This document shows positions 1 to 11,460 of a DNA stretch of 42,771 bases, piece after piece; positions within the stretch are counted from its first letter, which is position 1; each line of letters starts with the position of its first letter. A program made the translations under genes and the position numbers. Below the pieces are notes generated by a model. That model had not been told where the DNA came from. It was given only the letters and a program-made list of their open reading frames with translations, and ran no database searches. This DNA comes from Chara braunii (Eukaryota; Streptophyta; Charophyceae; Charales; Characeae). The stretch covers positions 76,807 through 119,577 of the forward strand of contig BFEA01001110.1 in NCBI GenBank assembly GCA_003427395.1, read 5' to 3'.

Positions 1-1
1 A

Positions 2-595
2 CACCCTCAAGCGAACGCTCCTGTGGAGAGAGGGCACAGTACCATCACGAATCTCCTGGCTAAGTGGACAGAGGGCAAGCCTGGTCAGTGGCCGAAGTTC
101 CTACGGGCAACTTTCTTCGTGGAGAATGTTACTGTAAAGAGGACTACCAAGTACGCGCCAGCCACGCTATGGTACAGGAGGCATGCCACCTTTCCCATAG
201 AAAGCTTTATGAAGACGTGGAGGCGCCAGGACCTGGAGGTAAACCTGTCTTTCGAAGAACTGCTCGATATTCGGGCGCGGCAAGTGAGGGCGGCCGAAGA
301 AAGATTGCGAGAGGCCGCTGGTTAGGGGGAAAGGAGTCGCATGGAAGATGAGATGAGGTGAGACCAGACGGCACGAGTAAGAAAGGAGCCATTGGCAGTA
401 GGGGATATCGTATTATTATACGACTCCTCTTTGGAAAAACAATGGTCGAGGAAGCTTGACAAGAGATGGTTGGGCCCCTATAGAATATTGCGATGCGGCG
501 AATTTGGGGCCTATAAGATCGAGGAGCTGGACGAGACATGCTGGCAGGATTCGGTATTAGGGACCAGACTGAAGAAGTTCGTGGCCAGGGAATAG
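2..595 (+). pseudogene. Ty3/gypsy integrase C-terminal fragment (degenerate)
   Basis: This is the last part of an integrase, the enzyme that inserts retroelement cDNA into the genome. The frame is open from the window edge and begins with HPQANAPVERGH, identical to the integrase at 34921. The Glu at 26-28 is the last residue of the DDE catalytic triad; the two Asp residues lie off the window. A connector with TKYAPATLWYRR follows. The GPY-type C-terminal module is at about 392-595 (DIVLLYDSSLEKQW, then RWLGPYRIL at 464), and VLGTRLKKF closes it. All parts are in one frame but separated by in-frame TAG (323-325) and TGA (359-361), so this copy is broken unless those bases are errors. A gag-like frame follows 195 bp later instead of an LTR, which is odd. 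The family call is firm; the element's 5' part cannot be seen. Confidence 0.85.
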
Positions 596-789
596 GTAAA
601 AAATTCTACCCTCCTCAGAGGAGACTGGTCCTTGAGATATCGCATGTTATGGTTTATGGTCAGGACAGGGGAGAGAGTAGGAAAAGGCATGTGTGTTGTC
701 ATAAAAACTTGATGAACCGATGGCTAACCTTGTTGTGTGCCTGCTTGCTTTCTCTCGCCTGTTGTGCAGGTCTAACTTTTCGAAGACAG
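593..789 (+). promoter_or_regulatory. Intron-like spacer between integrase and gag with 3' splice acceptor
   Basis: The pol stop overlaps a weak donor-like AATAG|GTAAAA at 593. The spacer ends in a pyrimidine-rich tract running into TGTGCAG at about 769, a good 3' splice site, 20 bases before the gag ATG at 790. A gag message made by splicing out this 175-base stretch is inference; no transcript evidence is available here. Confidence 0.4.
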
Positions 790-3765
790 CCATGCAGAGG
801 GGCGGGAGGGGCGCGCGGCCACGACAGAGGCCTCAGGGAGCATCAGGAGGGGATGACTCGCGCAGACCGGTTGGGAGGGAGTCCATGCCTATCTTCGACG
901 ACGGTAACATAGAGTTTTTTCTGGACTCCTACCAGGCACATGCGACACGGGAGGGCTGGTCCGCCTTGGAGAGGATACGACACCTAAGGGGAATTGGGCG
1001 TTTTGAGGAGCCTATGACGCGCATCCGGGAGGAGGCTTTGACCTGGCAGGATGTGGAGGCGAGGATGCAGATGCTGAGGTCTTCGCCAATGGGACCAGAT
1101 GGATTGCCTATTCGATTGGAGGAAGGCGATGCGGAGGAGTTCATCCCGGCCTATGAGCAGTATATGCGCGGCCAAGGGACTGGGCAGGAGGAGTGGATGC
1201 AGATGCTGCCCCTCTGGACGCGGAGGGCGGAGAGGTCGTTGGCGAGGCAGATCCGGGACAGGGCACGCGACTAGGAGGACTGCCAGACCCAGTTGAGACA
1301 GGCATTTCGACGATTGGAGCCCGAGAGACGAGAGCCCAGGGTGGAGAGACGACAGAGGAGTAAGAGGCCACGGGGCCCAGAGGTGAGAGGGACTACTACG
1401 ACCAGAGGGGGCCGAAAGGCCTTAGCACAGCGAGAGGGGCCAGCAGAGGCCGCCCAGGCGGTGGAGCCAGTTCAGGCCGCGGGGCCAGCTCAGGCGGTGG
1501 AGCTACCCCCTACTTATGGACTCGAGCAGGTGGAATTTCGCCGAATCACGGGCAGTGATCTACAGGGCCCGCCGCCAACGTTACCAGAGGGGAGAGGCGG
1601 TGCCATTGAGGACGCCGCTCGACAGGTTGGAGGCTCATCTCGATGCATCCCAGTGGGGGGCGTCACAGGTGGGAGCGGACCGGAGCGGACCGGCACGGTA
1701 TGAGCCAATAGAGGATGAGCCAGAGGAGGAGCCACCTGAGCCGGGGCCTGAGGCGGGGTCTCGCGAACCCGAGGAGCCGCAGACTGAGGGGGTTATCACT
1801 GTTGGGGATGATACCCCTCCTCCTACCCTGATTCCAAAACAGGCGCGGCAGTATTGGCCTGAATGAATTCCTGAGCCGGACAGCGAGGAGATGTTGGGGC
1901 CCCCGCCGGAAGCTACTACGCCACCCGCGACGCAGGCGGAGCCAGAGGGGGGCGAGAGGGCGAGGACACCTACTACTGTGGCACCGCAACTAACTGAGTC
2001 TACAAGTGCACGCATGGATGTGGAGGTGCCGACATCCGGGGAGCCTCCGCCAGGGCCGCCACCCGCAGAGGAGGGGACAAGTGAGAGAGATCCATTGCGA
2101 GAGGGTCACGAGGGGAGGACAGGGAAGCCACCGGGGGAGACGAAAGAAGAGAAGCGCGTGAGGGTGCAGGTACGCCTCGAAGAGCTATACAAGGAAAAGC
2201 TTAGGATGGAGACCTCAGGAGAAGCGCCAAAGCCGCCAATTGACCCTCCGACGAGCGAGCCGAGGATTAGTGAGGCTTGGGCCAGCTATGAGAGCGAGAG
2301 GGATGCGGCTCGCCTGAGGTCGCGAGAGGTAGGACAGGGGAGTGCAAGATTGGACGAGGCATGAGAGAGAGAGGACTTGGGATTTTCAGCCGCCAGGATG
2401 GAGATTGAACGTGCAGATAGGAGGATAGGTGAGGTGGCGGTCTCGTCCTTCCAACGGTACTCCATGCTCAGCGATGAGTTGGCGGCCTCGAGGTTAGAGG
2501 TGGGACAGTTGTCCACCCAATTGGCAGAAGAGAGGGCAGAGAATCAAGCATGGAGGTCCCGTATGGAAGTTAAGGAAGCGGAATGGGAGAAGGGGCTCCA
2601 GGACATGGCGGCGATGGTGGAGAGGCTCTCGGCCACTAAGGTGGTCGACTGGACGGAGCAAAGTCGGTNTGGTANCTAGGGGGAGCAGGTACAGGGGCTC
2701 TTTGGCCGGGAAGGAACGACAGAGCCACCTCAGCAAGGAGGGATGGGGAAGGTATTCCTTGACCCAATAGAGGCGGCAGCACGGCGGGAGGCCGAGGAGG
2801 GGAGGTTCAGCTTTAGGACGCCCACGGAGTTGGCCTCGCAACAGGCCACCCCTATGACGATTGAAATCCCTGAGGGCGAGCCGGCGCAGGGACCCCAACC
2901 TCCAGTGGAGGAAGGGGGCCCCACAGAGGAGTCCCCTACGATCCTTTTGGAGATGCAGGAGGGTGCCCTTACGGGAGCAGCAGCATCCACTGAGCCGGAG
3001 GCAATGAGGGGAGAGGCGTCTCGACTGGATGAGTTAGTGGCGGGCCTGGCGGCTACAGAGTTGGACATGCCGTCAGGAGAGCCTCAGAGACAGAAGACCC
3101 CAAAGCGTGTGCCAGAGATAGGGGAGCTGAGGACGCAGTTAGGCTCTTGGGCTACTCGAGCTGACTCAGGAGAGCACATCTCAGAGCANCAGCAGGAAGT
3201 TATGAGCGAGTCAGCGACTGCCNNGACTCCCCAGCCTTCCGACCTGCATAGGGACGAGGGGGCGACTGCGAGGGGAGGAGTCCGCGAGGGTAGGCCACTG
3301 AGATTGGACACTCCAGCGTACCGACCCGAGGGAGGTGAGGCGATAGCAGGGCCGAGTACCCAGATGATGGAGGTGGGGCCTGCAGAGTCATGGAGTATGC
3401 CCCAGAGCCATGAGATGAGCAGGGAAACTAGCGAGACGCCGCCGTTGCCTGGGTCCCAAAAGAAGAAGAGGAGGTGTCGAGGGAGATCAGACGATCAGTG
3501 CTTCTTCTGCAAGGACGGCGTACATAGAGCTCTTGAATGCCAGAAGTTCCTTAAGGACAAGGCGGCTGGGAGAGTAACAGAGAGTGGTGGGAGAATGTAC
3601 GACAGGTAGGGGCGAATGGTAGAGCGGGCTCCAGATGGGGGTAGGGCACAGTTATATAGACAGAACCAGGAGGCTATGAATGAGTAGGGACTGGTCCGCT
3701 TATATGACAGTAGGATTAGAGCTCCTCTGTACGCAGAGGCCGTGATAGGGGTGTACATACTCTGA
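790..3765 (+). pseudogene. Ty3/gypsy Gag-like polyprotein, stop-interrupted
   Basis: Gag forms the retroelement particle and binds its RNA. The ATG at 790 opens an RGG/Arg-rich N-terminus. Next is a capsid-like segment, FFLDSYQAHATREGWSALER followed by ALTWQDVEARM, which aligns with the gag at 30184 (FLDEYELF, ATTWEEIKERL). The first frame stops at 1272 (TAG) and reading shifts near 1510. From 1516 onward one frame continues with in-frame stops at 1864 (TGA), 2362 (TGA), 2677 (TAG), 3607 (TAG) and 3685 (TAG). It holds a long Pro/Glu-rich linker, a coiled coil (about 2440-2665, rich in Glu, Leu and Arg) and a CCHC zinc knuckle at 3499-3540 (CFFCKDGVHRALEC). At about 960 codons it is long for a gag. 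No protease or RT follows, so gag is the last coding block here. N calls at 2669, 2675, 3189 and 3223 could hide errors. Confidence 0.75.
3499..3540 (+). other. CCHC zinc knuckle of the upstream gag
   Basis: The pattern is C-x2-C-x4-H-x4-C with a Lys/Arg-rich stretch (KKKRRCRGR) just before it. This is the nucleic-acid-binding nucleocapsid signature of retroelement Gag proteins. It lies in the same frame as the coiled-coil part and supports a single original polyprotein. Confidence 0.8.
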
Positions 3766-4616
3766 GTTAGTCAGGGGAGTCCCGTTTAGTTGTATATACA
3801 TAGGTGGCGGTGTGTGATCGGCTTGAGCTTTATGTGTGATACGGTCTAGGGGATGAGACTTAGTTGTATGATATCTACGACATACGCGATTTGCATTTTC
3901 AGTTGTGTGATTCGGATACTCTTACTTGTATCTTTGAGTAGGTTCTGAGAGTCCATGACACTTGGGACGTGAGTTTATCCTGCGGAGTGAGACAGTGGAG
4001 TGAGTATTTGAGTGTTTTCGGGGNAGGCATTTTGTTCCCAAATACACCCTACGAGTTGTGTGTTGAGGGTTTGAGTTGAGTGTCGTATTGAGACTTGAGG
4101 GAGATATTTTGCTTCTGAGTATATCTTTGATTCCAGACTCTGTGGGACTTATTCTTATGACGATCANGACCACTCTCACACGTTTGGCTTTATCCCAATG
4201 AATGAGGGCTTTGTGTGAGAGATGTGTGGGATACATCTCATNAATGTGTATTGTGTGATTGTGATTGTCGTCTACTCTTCGGTATACTCGTGCGGCCTGC
4301 TCTTGGGTGGGCGGAACGGCCGGGTATAAGAGGAGGCAGTGCGGTCGTTTTTGTGACGGATGTATGAGGACCCTGAGGGGTCTTGCGAGCCTATAAGGCT
4401 CGGATGCTTACCATGCCGAATGTTTATGGCTGAGCTGTGAAGGGGATCCATAAGTTGGCCCCTTAGTTTGAGTTGTTTTGCGTTTAAGTTTGGGAGACGG
4501 CCCATAAGAAGACCCCTCAGTTGAGTTGTTCTATAATTGAGACCCCCTCGGATTATGGAAGGTGGGGATGTTGTTTATTGACAGCAGTGTAACCCAGGTC
4601 GCGTGATAGTCCATCC
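3766..4616. other. Non-coding stretch after gag
   Basis: TG-rich on the plus strand, with no convincing frame on either strand. It may be the 3' untranslated region or LTR of the upstream element, because it lies between the last gag stop and a TATA box. I see no clear LTR ends or polypurine tract. Confidence 0.4.
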
Positions 4617-4623
4617 TATAAAG
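4617..4623 (+). promoter_or_regulatory. TATA box candidate
   Basis: TATAAAG lies in a GC-mixed context and is followed by GAGAGGGG. The TATA box at 40075 is also followed by a purine-rich AGAGGGAG run. It could be the core promoter of an LTR or of an unseen transcript. The call rests on sequence only. Confidence 0.35.
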
Positions 4624-6713
4624 AGAGGGGTGGCTGGGAGACCTGCTGAGAGAGACCCCCTTCATGTGAAAAATGGGTGATAGATTTAAGGACATGGTAA
4701 ACAATGTTTGAATGATAAAATCTGACGAGAGGAACTAGGGTTACGAGTTGGAATCATTGGTGGAACTGAGAAGGTCGCAAGTCAGTGCATAAAGATGTCG
4801 TGGGATGTGTGGCCTGCTGTCTCTGATCAAGTCAGTAGGCCATGGCCTCGTATGAGCCCAACGGTGAAATTGTTTGTGATTGTGAGAAGGGGCCGTGCCC
4901 TCTATGTTGTCTCATAGGGGGCTGATAAATACCCTTAAAAGTAAGGCAGATCCCTGCGTTGTCCCGCAGTGGCCTTGTGAGCTTGTTTTGCGACGCACCG
5001 CCTAGACACCTGTGCTAATCCTAAGGCATATTAAGGAATACCAAGCTAAACGGTAAAGGTTAACACCTCTAGGGCGCAACCCCTATTGGATGGCTGCAAG
5101 CCAGCACAACCTGGCTGCGGGCCCGCGTCTACCCACGGAGTAAGAGTTTAAGGGGTTATGCACGCCTCAGGGAAATTACTCCGGTGGGATGGCGGGGGAC
5201 ACGGTCGAGTCGTTCGAGCGCCCTGATTGAATGCTTATCAGGAGAAAACCTATCGTTGCATAACCAACGAAGGGACTGCCGCTAAAATAACAATGCGGTA
5301 GGCCGTAGATCTGGCTCGATTGACCAGACTATGGTGGACCAGGATCGAGACCTAGCATTTCTATACTAGACTGCAGAAGGAGCTGAGAGGAGAATTATAT
5401 ATGCTTGATTGTGAGGATTTTCGCGAGGGAGGCGAGAGTGCCTTCTAAGGTCTCGTCTAAGGCCCGCGTCCCCGTGGGACTCTGCTTACGAGAGAGAGTC
5501 TAACAGGGACACTCAACGAGAAGCCAGCGTTTGTCTAGGACGAAGGGAAGAGGACGGTTTGAGGTGGCCTTTGGAACTTATGATGTAGTATCGATGCGTA
5601 ATACACCGACATCCTAATGTCAGGACACTGGAAAACCAGGTTGAAACCCTGGCGGCATATAGTTATGTTGGCACAGAATTGTTGGGGGCCTCAACCCTGA
5701 GCCTGTCGGCTAATCGGATTGGTTCCATTCTCGTCAGCATTTGGAGTGTGAGTGAGTTTGTAGCCTTTTGATTTGGCGTAGCGACAGGGACGTCGCTTAA
5801 TATAGTCCGATAGGCTGTCGGCTCGAATACCCTTACAAGGGTATCCGCCCTGTTTTTTGCAAATGACAGGAAAATGGGTTTGATTGAAATAAGCCGTGCG
5901 AGGCACGACCTTATCCGGGACCCGCCCTGGTTAGGCTAGTGGGTGTGTGGGCGCGCAATATTAAGGCGCGCGTGTGATTTTTCTGATTGAGTGGGCGGCC
6001 GGTCTAGCCGACCTGCCCGGACCGTGTTATGGGCTCGATTAAGGGGTAAAAGTCCGGTCCCTAGGCGGCACGTGCGACCTACGGTAGGACTGGCACGCCG
6101 ATAGGCGCGTGGGATGGCCACAGCGCGGTCCAAGCAGGTTGGCGCGGGTGCCTAGTGTTGGCACGCCGGTTGTAGGAAGGAAAGAGAGGGCCCAGGTTGT
6201 TTTTCCCAGGCCTAGGCACGGCGCGGCATCACTCTATATGGAAGTCCGCGCCCAACTATCTCAGGTTTGGGCTTAGCCCTATAGGTTACGACGTCGGAAT
6301 ATTGCCACGAAGACACAGGGATCGAGGCGGCGCGCGTCGACGCAGCAGTGGCGGAGCGTCAAGGAGAGCTGAGGGGGTTGAGGGCCCGGTGGGGCTGTTC
6401 CCCCTTGGTTTTGTTGGTAGGTGCGGCTATGGACCTGGCCTACGGGGCCGGTAGGGTACAGGTGGTTTTCACTCCATGTTTAGGATTTTTCCTTTTATAT
6501 ATGTTAAGTTTACTTTATTGCTATTTGTTATTTTTTGCTATTATTCACGGACTCGTTTGATTTAGGGGCGTGGTGGTGGAGCCGGTCGTCCAAGATTCGG
6601 GGAACCGCGGATGGGGTGCGGCTGCGCCTAGGACCCTTGGGGTACTCGTTAAAGCGAGGAGTGGGTCGGGGTGCTTGTCACGGTCGCGGCCTGTAGGGTA
6701 TGGTGGGGGTACC

Positions 6714-6748
6714 GGCGCGGATCCGGCCTCGAGGGCCGGATCCGCGCC
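6714..6748. repeat. Perfect 15-bp inverted repeat, GC-rich
   Basis: The arms are GGCGCGGATCCGGCC (6714-6728) and its exact reverse complement (6734-6748), with a 5-base spacer. As RNA or extruded DNA it would be very stable. No gene flanks it closely. It could be a structural element or a terminal repeat remnant. Confidence 0.9.
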
Positions 6749-6919
6749 CAGGCGTCATAAGGCCGAGGGCGCTGAAGCCTCCAGCAGGCGGCGAGGGGCT
6801 GTGGGGTGTGGTCCTGGCCGAAGCCCCTCGGGAAAAAGGGAGAAAAGATTTCGGACGATACGGGGGAGTTCCGTCCGACTGCTGTGGGTAGGAAAGATAC
6901 GTGCCAAAGTCAGGGAGTG

Positions 6920-7540
6920 AACCCGGACGCGAACCGGGTTAGGGGCGGGTGCCAGGTGGTGAGAGGGGTAAACAGACCGGGCGACTTTTGGTGCAGCCGC
7001 GGGGCACCGCCTCGGTCGGACTCGTTGGGACACCAGTATGAGATCGGGACGTGAAGATTCGTAGCGAATCCGGACGTGGGTTGCGCCGGGTGCATACGAA
7101 GGAGGGCGTGTCGGCCGGTGTGAAGTCCTTCGGGACGTTTGAAAAGACTGGAACGATGCAGAGGGGAGTAGCGTGGCTCCTGCACAGGGGAGGCGGGCAT
7201 AAGTTGAAGAAATTCTGTCATTAGCTTGTTTTGTCTTGCTGTCGAAACGATTGGATGCCGCGCTGACTAGAGACCGCGGTATGCGGATTGTCGGTGATCA
7301 CGGCACAACGGTAATCGGGGAGGAGGTGCTATGCGCTAAAGGCTATCGGGGAGGAACCCGGACGGGTCCCGCGGTGAGGTGTGTTCGGAGATGGTGGGGA
7401 GGATGAGGTAGGGCAGTGGGCGCAGCGAAAGCAGGCGCTAAGACGAGGGACGGAGGAGCGCAGTGCGGGAAGAAGGCGCGGAGCATTAGGAGGCGGGTGA
7501 AGACAGGAAGTGGGGAGTGGGATGAACCCGGCGGGGTTCC
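6920..7540. repeat. Cluster of AACCCGG-type hairpins
   Basis: Three hairpins share a GAACCC-like left arm. They are AACCCGG/CCGGGTT at 6920-6940 (perfect 7 bp), GGAACCC/GGGTCCC at 7353-7370 (one mismatch) and GAACCC/GGGTTC at 7524-7539 (perfect). Spacers are 3 to 7 bases. Their recurrence suggests dispersed copies of one structured motif. Confidence 0.55.
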
Positions 7541-9733
7541 CCGACCAGGTGCATACGGGCTGAGAGTCGGAGGTAGCGGAGTGACGGGAGTACGGGTGAC
7601 GGGTGGAGGGATAGTGATGACAACGGGGGCGAGACAGCAAGGGAGTGAGTCGGGGGTAGCGGGGTAATCGGCGCTGGGTGAGTGAATGTGGACGAGGAAC
7701 GGTACGGGATGCATTCAGAGACGGAGAAAGGGGAGCAGAAGTGGGTTGCACGAGCTATGGTGGGAGGGAGGCTGGATACTGTTGCCCCTCGTGGCTCTGG
7801 GGCTGATCACCGCGCTCCCATAACGAACTGAGCTATGTTGCTAGGCTCGACTGGAACGATCGTTTTCGAAGTGATCGTCGTGGTGCAGTTCGCAGCCCGA
7901 CGCTGGTCGTAGTTGTGAATTACGGAAGTCGTTGCCTCGAGCTGCTGATTTGGCCTCCTTTTGTAAGACTTCGTCAGTGTGAGTTTGGTCTGAACCTGGC
8001 CTGAGGAGTGGCTGGGCGCATTACACGAAGCAAGGTGTTGATTGCGCTGATCAGGTTATCACCAGGAGGCAACGAGCGAGCGAGGGCGTGGGGGAACGAG
8101 ACAGGGATGGTAAGAGTCGGAGAGGGGGCAAAAAAGTAAGGAAGAGGTCGGATACTTACCAAGCAGGAGCGAACGCCCCCCGCGATTACGGGCGGCAGTA
8201 CGGCTACCATACCAATCGAATGTGCTTAGGGCCCGGCCATTCGGCCAGGAAAGGAAGGGCCTTCCTCAGTTCTTTCCTGCGCTCGATTGTGCCTGATCGA
8301 GTTGTCCGTTGTATCGCTCAAAGCCGATGGGACTGTGGTCCGACGGTGATAGCCTTTCGAACGATACCGACCCTCATAGGGGTTGTAGTCCATCTTCTCG
8401 TATTGGGCACGGGGTGGAGCCAGTGGGAGAGTAAGGTTGAGCTCACCTGTATTGCTAACTGCGATCATGTACGGTAGCCTGCCGTCGAGATGAGTGGGCG
8501 GAGTGCAGCAATCTGTGTCATGTCGTGTGTCCTACTGGTACCTCACGAGTGGAGCAGGCCTGCAGGAGGGGAAAGGATTGTGTGTTGCCTGTAAACCAGT
8601 CTGCTAACCGGTGTATTATGCGAAGCCACCAAAAGTAGCCAAGGGACCGCAGACCAAGTTATTGGCCGATACCGTGCTAGTCTTGCTGCACGAGGTACTG
8701 AAGTATGTGAGGCACCACGAGTTGGGCCGTGCTGGAGGAGTTCGCCGTTTGTGTGAGCACAGTGCAAGAGCTGAACAACAGCGGGGGTTGCGGTTGAGGC
8801 ACAAATCAGCTGGTGCTCGCTAGACTGCAGCTGGCTTTCGCCGCATTGCAGCTGCCGGATCGGCGGGCTAACTGTTGATTGGGTGTTTACTGTNTCTGGC
8901 GCGCCATCTCGCCGCGCTTCGCCGCTACACGTAGTGGCTACATCCTGAATCAGTTGCAGCTGCTGTACGCACAGTACCTTGCTGAGCTGGTGGTGCTCTT
9001 TCTATAAAGAACGTGGAAACTGTGCTCTGCATGGGCGGCTTTCCATTTGGCAGCGCAAGTAGAGGTTTGACTCGGGGGAGAGGCTGATGTTGCAGTCGGG
9101 TGGGGTGGTGACAGGAAGGGGCTTGTTGCTGCGAGTTTGGGAGGACATAAGGGGACCAACAGCTAGCGGGCAGACCACAGTTGACTAAGCAGGCTGTATA
9201 TGTGGCCATCATTGCGGGGCCCTCAGGCGAATCAAGGAACCAAGGCCCTCTCTTGCGAGTCTGAGCGCACCTCCCTTGTATCTGAGAGTCTGAACATTCT
9301 CTCTTTCTGCCCTTCTTACTCTAAGTCTAGTCTAATGGTGCTGAGAGGAAGGCGGCAGGCGGGATTGCAAAATGTAATCCGCGCCAAGGCCTCTGTGGGA
9401 GGTTCGCCCCACCGATTGCAGGAGCTCTGTCGGAGCCTAGGCGAGGCTCTGGAGGCAGGGAATTGAGAGGTAACCATCCCTTTCCCTCTATGTACCCTGA
9501 CATAACCCCTACTTGTACGTCTTGCTATGTTTGACTGAGTGTACTGCATGCACCCCTACTTTGACTTTGGTTTGACTGACATGACACAACTCAAATTAAG
9601 TAAAGGAGTGTGTACGCCATCTCAATTTCGGTTTTTGTTGATTGTTTGAAGGCAGATTGTGAACACAAGGGGTTGCATCTGGGGGAATGGTGGGTGAAAG
9701 GTGGTTTTGCCTAAGCGTGAATGGGTCCTATGG

Positions 9734-10546
9734 GGTCAGACCTGTTCCATAAGATTGGACGGCCTGACCGCTGTGTTTTATTTTTGAATTGCATGGAGAG
9801 TCAGACCAGTTCCATAAGATTCGACGGTCTTATTGCTCTGAATTGTGAGGGTTTGACTGTGGCTGACCTTTTAGGGGCCAAACCTGTACCATAAGATTGG
9901 AGGGTTTGGTTGCCATGTTTGATTGGGGTTTGTTTTGTTCCTTTTGTTTCTGATCGAGGAGGTCTGAGCAGGTCCATAAGATTGGACGGCTCAGCCCCCT
10001 CTTGTTTTATTCTGAGGGGATAATCCTTGCTGAGGGCAGGGCATGTCCATAAGATTGGAGGACCTTGGACTCATGCTGTACAGAGGTGGGTCAGAGAGAA
10101 ACGAACCTGGCAGAGGACCAGACCAGTTCCATAAGATTGGACGGTCTGGCCCAATGCCTCGCACATGCTGGACCCCAAAAGACTAAATTTTGGCTATATT
10201 TTATACTATCCTATTTATGAACAGGCTAGCCAGGCATGGGTTCCATAAGATTGGACGGTCTGGCTATAGCTTATCATGAAATGAAGAGAGTATAACTAAG
10301 AGTATAATTGAAGGTAACCCTGGGCAGGTTGGGCCTTGTTCTAAGATGAACGGCTCAGCCCTATGAATACCAAGCTAAGAGAGGTATATATAAGTTGGAT
10401 ATTAAACAGTTCTGGGCGACTAAGCCTTGTTCTAAGATGAACGGCCTAGTCGTATGTCCAAAAAGAAGAGAGAAGTAGTTGTGCAACCTGTTCGTGTATA
10501 CTCAATGGCTGAGTCAGGCAAGTTCCATAAGATTGGACGACTTGAC
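9734..10546 (+). repeat. Hairpin array A (ten stem-variable, loop-constant hairpins)
   Basis: The hairpins start near 9734, 9800, 9878, 9964, 10037, 10118, 10225, 10327, 10418 and 10513. The core is TTCCATAAGATTGGAC in most, itself a small stem (TCCA/TGGA) around TAAGAT. In the 8th and 9th it is GTTCTAAGATGAAC, where GTTC/GAAC replaces TCCA/TGGA. Outer stems differ but pair: CCAAACC/GGTTTGG, CTGAGC/GCTCAG, CCAGACC/GGTCTGG, GACTAAGCC/GGCCTAGTC (one mismatch). Spacing is 60 to 110 bases. The changes are compensatory, as expected for a conserved folded RNA or single-stranded DNA. I know of no named family. Confidence 0.85.
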
Positions 10547-10830
10547 TTTATGCCCTATGTAAGCTGGGTATAAGGGGATAAAGCATTGAAAGGTTACGAA
10601 CTATTGTTTGCGAGGATTGACTTGGGGTGGCGAGAGTACTAACCTTTGTGGTTTGGCCTGCATGAGGCTGAGTGAGGCTACTACTTGGTTTGAGCGTCAG
10701 GTTGACAGTTAGTTGCTTTAGAGGCTCGCCTTGTGCTAGAGCGATAGGAGTTAGGTCAATTTTTGCATTTTCAGAGCTAAGTTTTTTTTACTTAGATCGA
10801 TTCTCGCATTTTCTGGGATCTTTTGTTATA

Positions 10831-11225
10831 CTTGGCTTTGTATAAATTTTGGTAAGCCACTTTCTCTACGGGAAGCGCTGCCGAAATTTCTACAAATCCG
10901 GAGAGTTAGTCAATTCTTGACTTTTCAAAGTTCAACCTGTCTAAAGTTCGTGTATGGCTTAGTAAAAATCTAGAAAAGTCTCCTTTTCTAAAGGGAGTGC
11001 TGCCCAAATTTTTGCTTATTCAGGGAGTTAGACAAAATTGGACTTTGGAAAGTCAAAGACTATCTCTGCTCTCATATTCGGGCTGATATAAATTCTGAAA
11101 AGACACTTTTCCGACGGGAAGCGTTGCCGAAATTTTCTTGATTTAGAGGAGTTAGATTATATTCTGACCGATGGCGATTCTGGCGATCCACCCTGAATAG
11201 GGGAGATCCTGCCGTTAGTCTACCT
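10831..11225 (+). repeat. Degenerate tandem units of about 110-120 bp in copy A
   Basis: Three to four units share CTTTTC...GGGAAGCGCTGCCGAAATTT and GGAGTTAGTCAAA. Two contain short hairpins: TTGACTTT/AAAGTTCAA at 10917-10935 and GACTTT/AAAGTC at 11041-11054. A last divergent unit has GGCGATTCTGGCGATCCACC. The same units recur in copy B at about 17275-17650. Confidence 0.65.
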
Positions 11226-11398
11226 TTGCTTGGGCACTAGCTTAGGGGTAGATTTTGATTTAGTTGGTAGGTAACTTGGGTGAGAATGTGCTATGGAGGG
11301 TCATCCCCCGTATGCTGATGATTTAGCTTGGGCATTGACCTGTCTTATGGTACAGGCCTTTCTTGGACATTCGATTCAGGACTTGGGCTAGTTCAGCT

Positions 11399-11460
11399 TG
11401 ATCCTACGAGGATCATCATCTGTTATCACTGACAACAGGTCGGTTGCCGATTCGTCGGCT
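11399..11460 (+). repeat. Hairpin trio in copy A (TGATCC, CTGTT, TCGG stems)
   Basis: TGATCC/GGATCA (11399-11415) is followed by a CTGTTATC/GACAACAG stem with one mismatch. TCGG/CCGA comes next. In copy B the middle stem is a perfect 8-bp pair. The trio stays intact in both copies although the flanks differ. Confidence 0.7.

Larger units (their letters stand above)
4624..9199. other. Non-coding spacer, hairpin-rich and partly GC-rich
   Basis: No protein frame here has believable composition; the long frames at 7329-7751 (minus) and 8088-8477 (plus) are low-complexity or unsupported. Many short perfect inverted repeats occur, for example ATACCCTT/AAGGGTAT at 5827-5844 and GATTCG/CGAATC at 7056-7070. 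A c(UUCG)g-type hairpin (GTCC-TTCG-GGAC) is at 7125-7136. The stretch may be decayed element sequence or untranslated structural RNA; I do not recognise it. Confidence 0.5.

Noticed and set aside
7329-7751. Minus-strand Pro/Ser-rich frames of 120-140 residues
   Set aside because: The composition mirrors a purine-rich plus strand; there is no motif and no second copy.
8088-8477. Plus-strand 129-residue frame starting MGERDRDGKSRRGG
   Set aside because: No recognisable domain, the composition changes abruptly midway, and no neighbouring support exists. It is probably a chance frame.
9734-10546. CRISPR array or integron attC array
   Set aside because: The spacing is irregular, the conserved part is the loop rather than a direct repeat with unique spacers, and the DNA is plainly eukaryotic.
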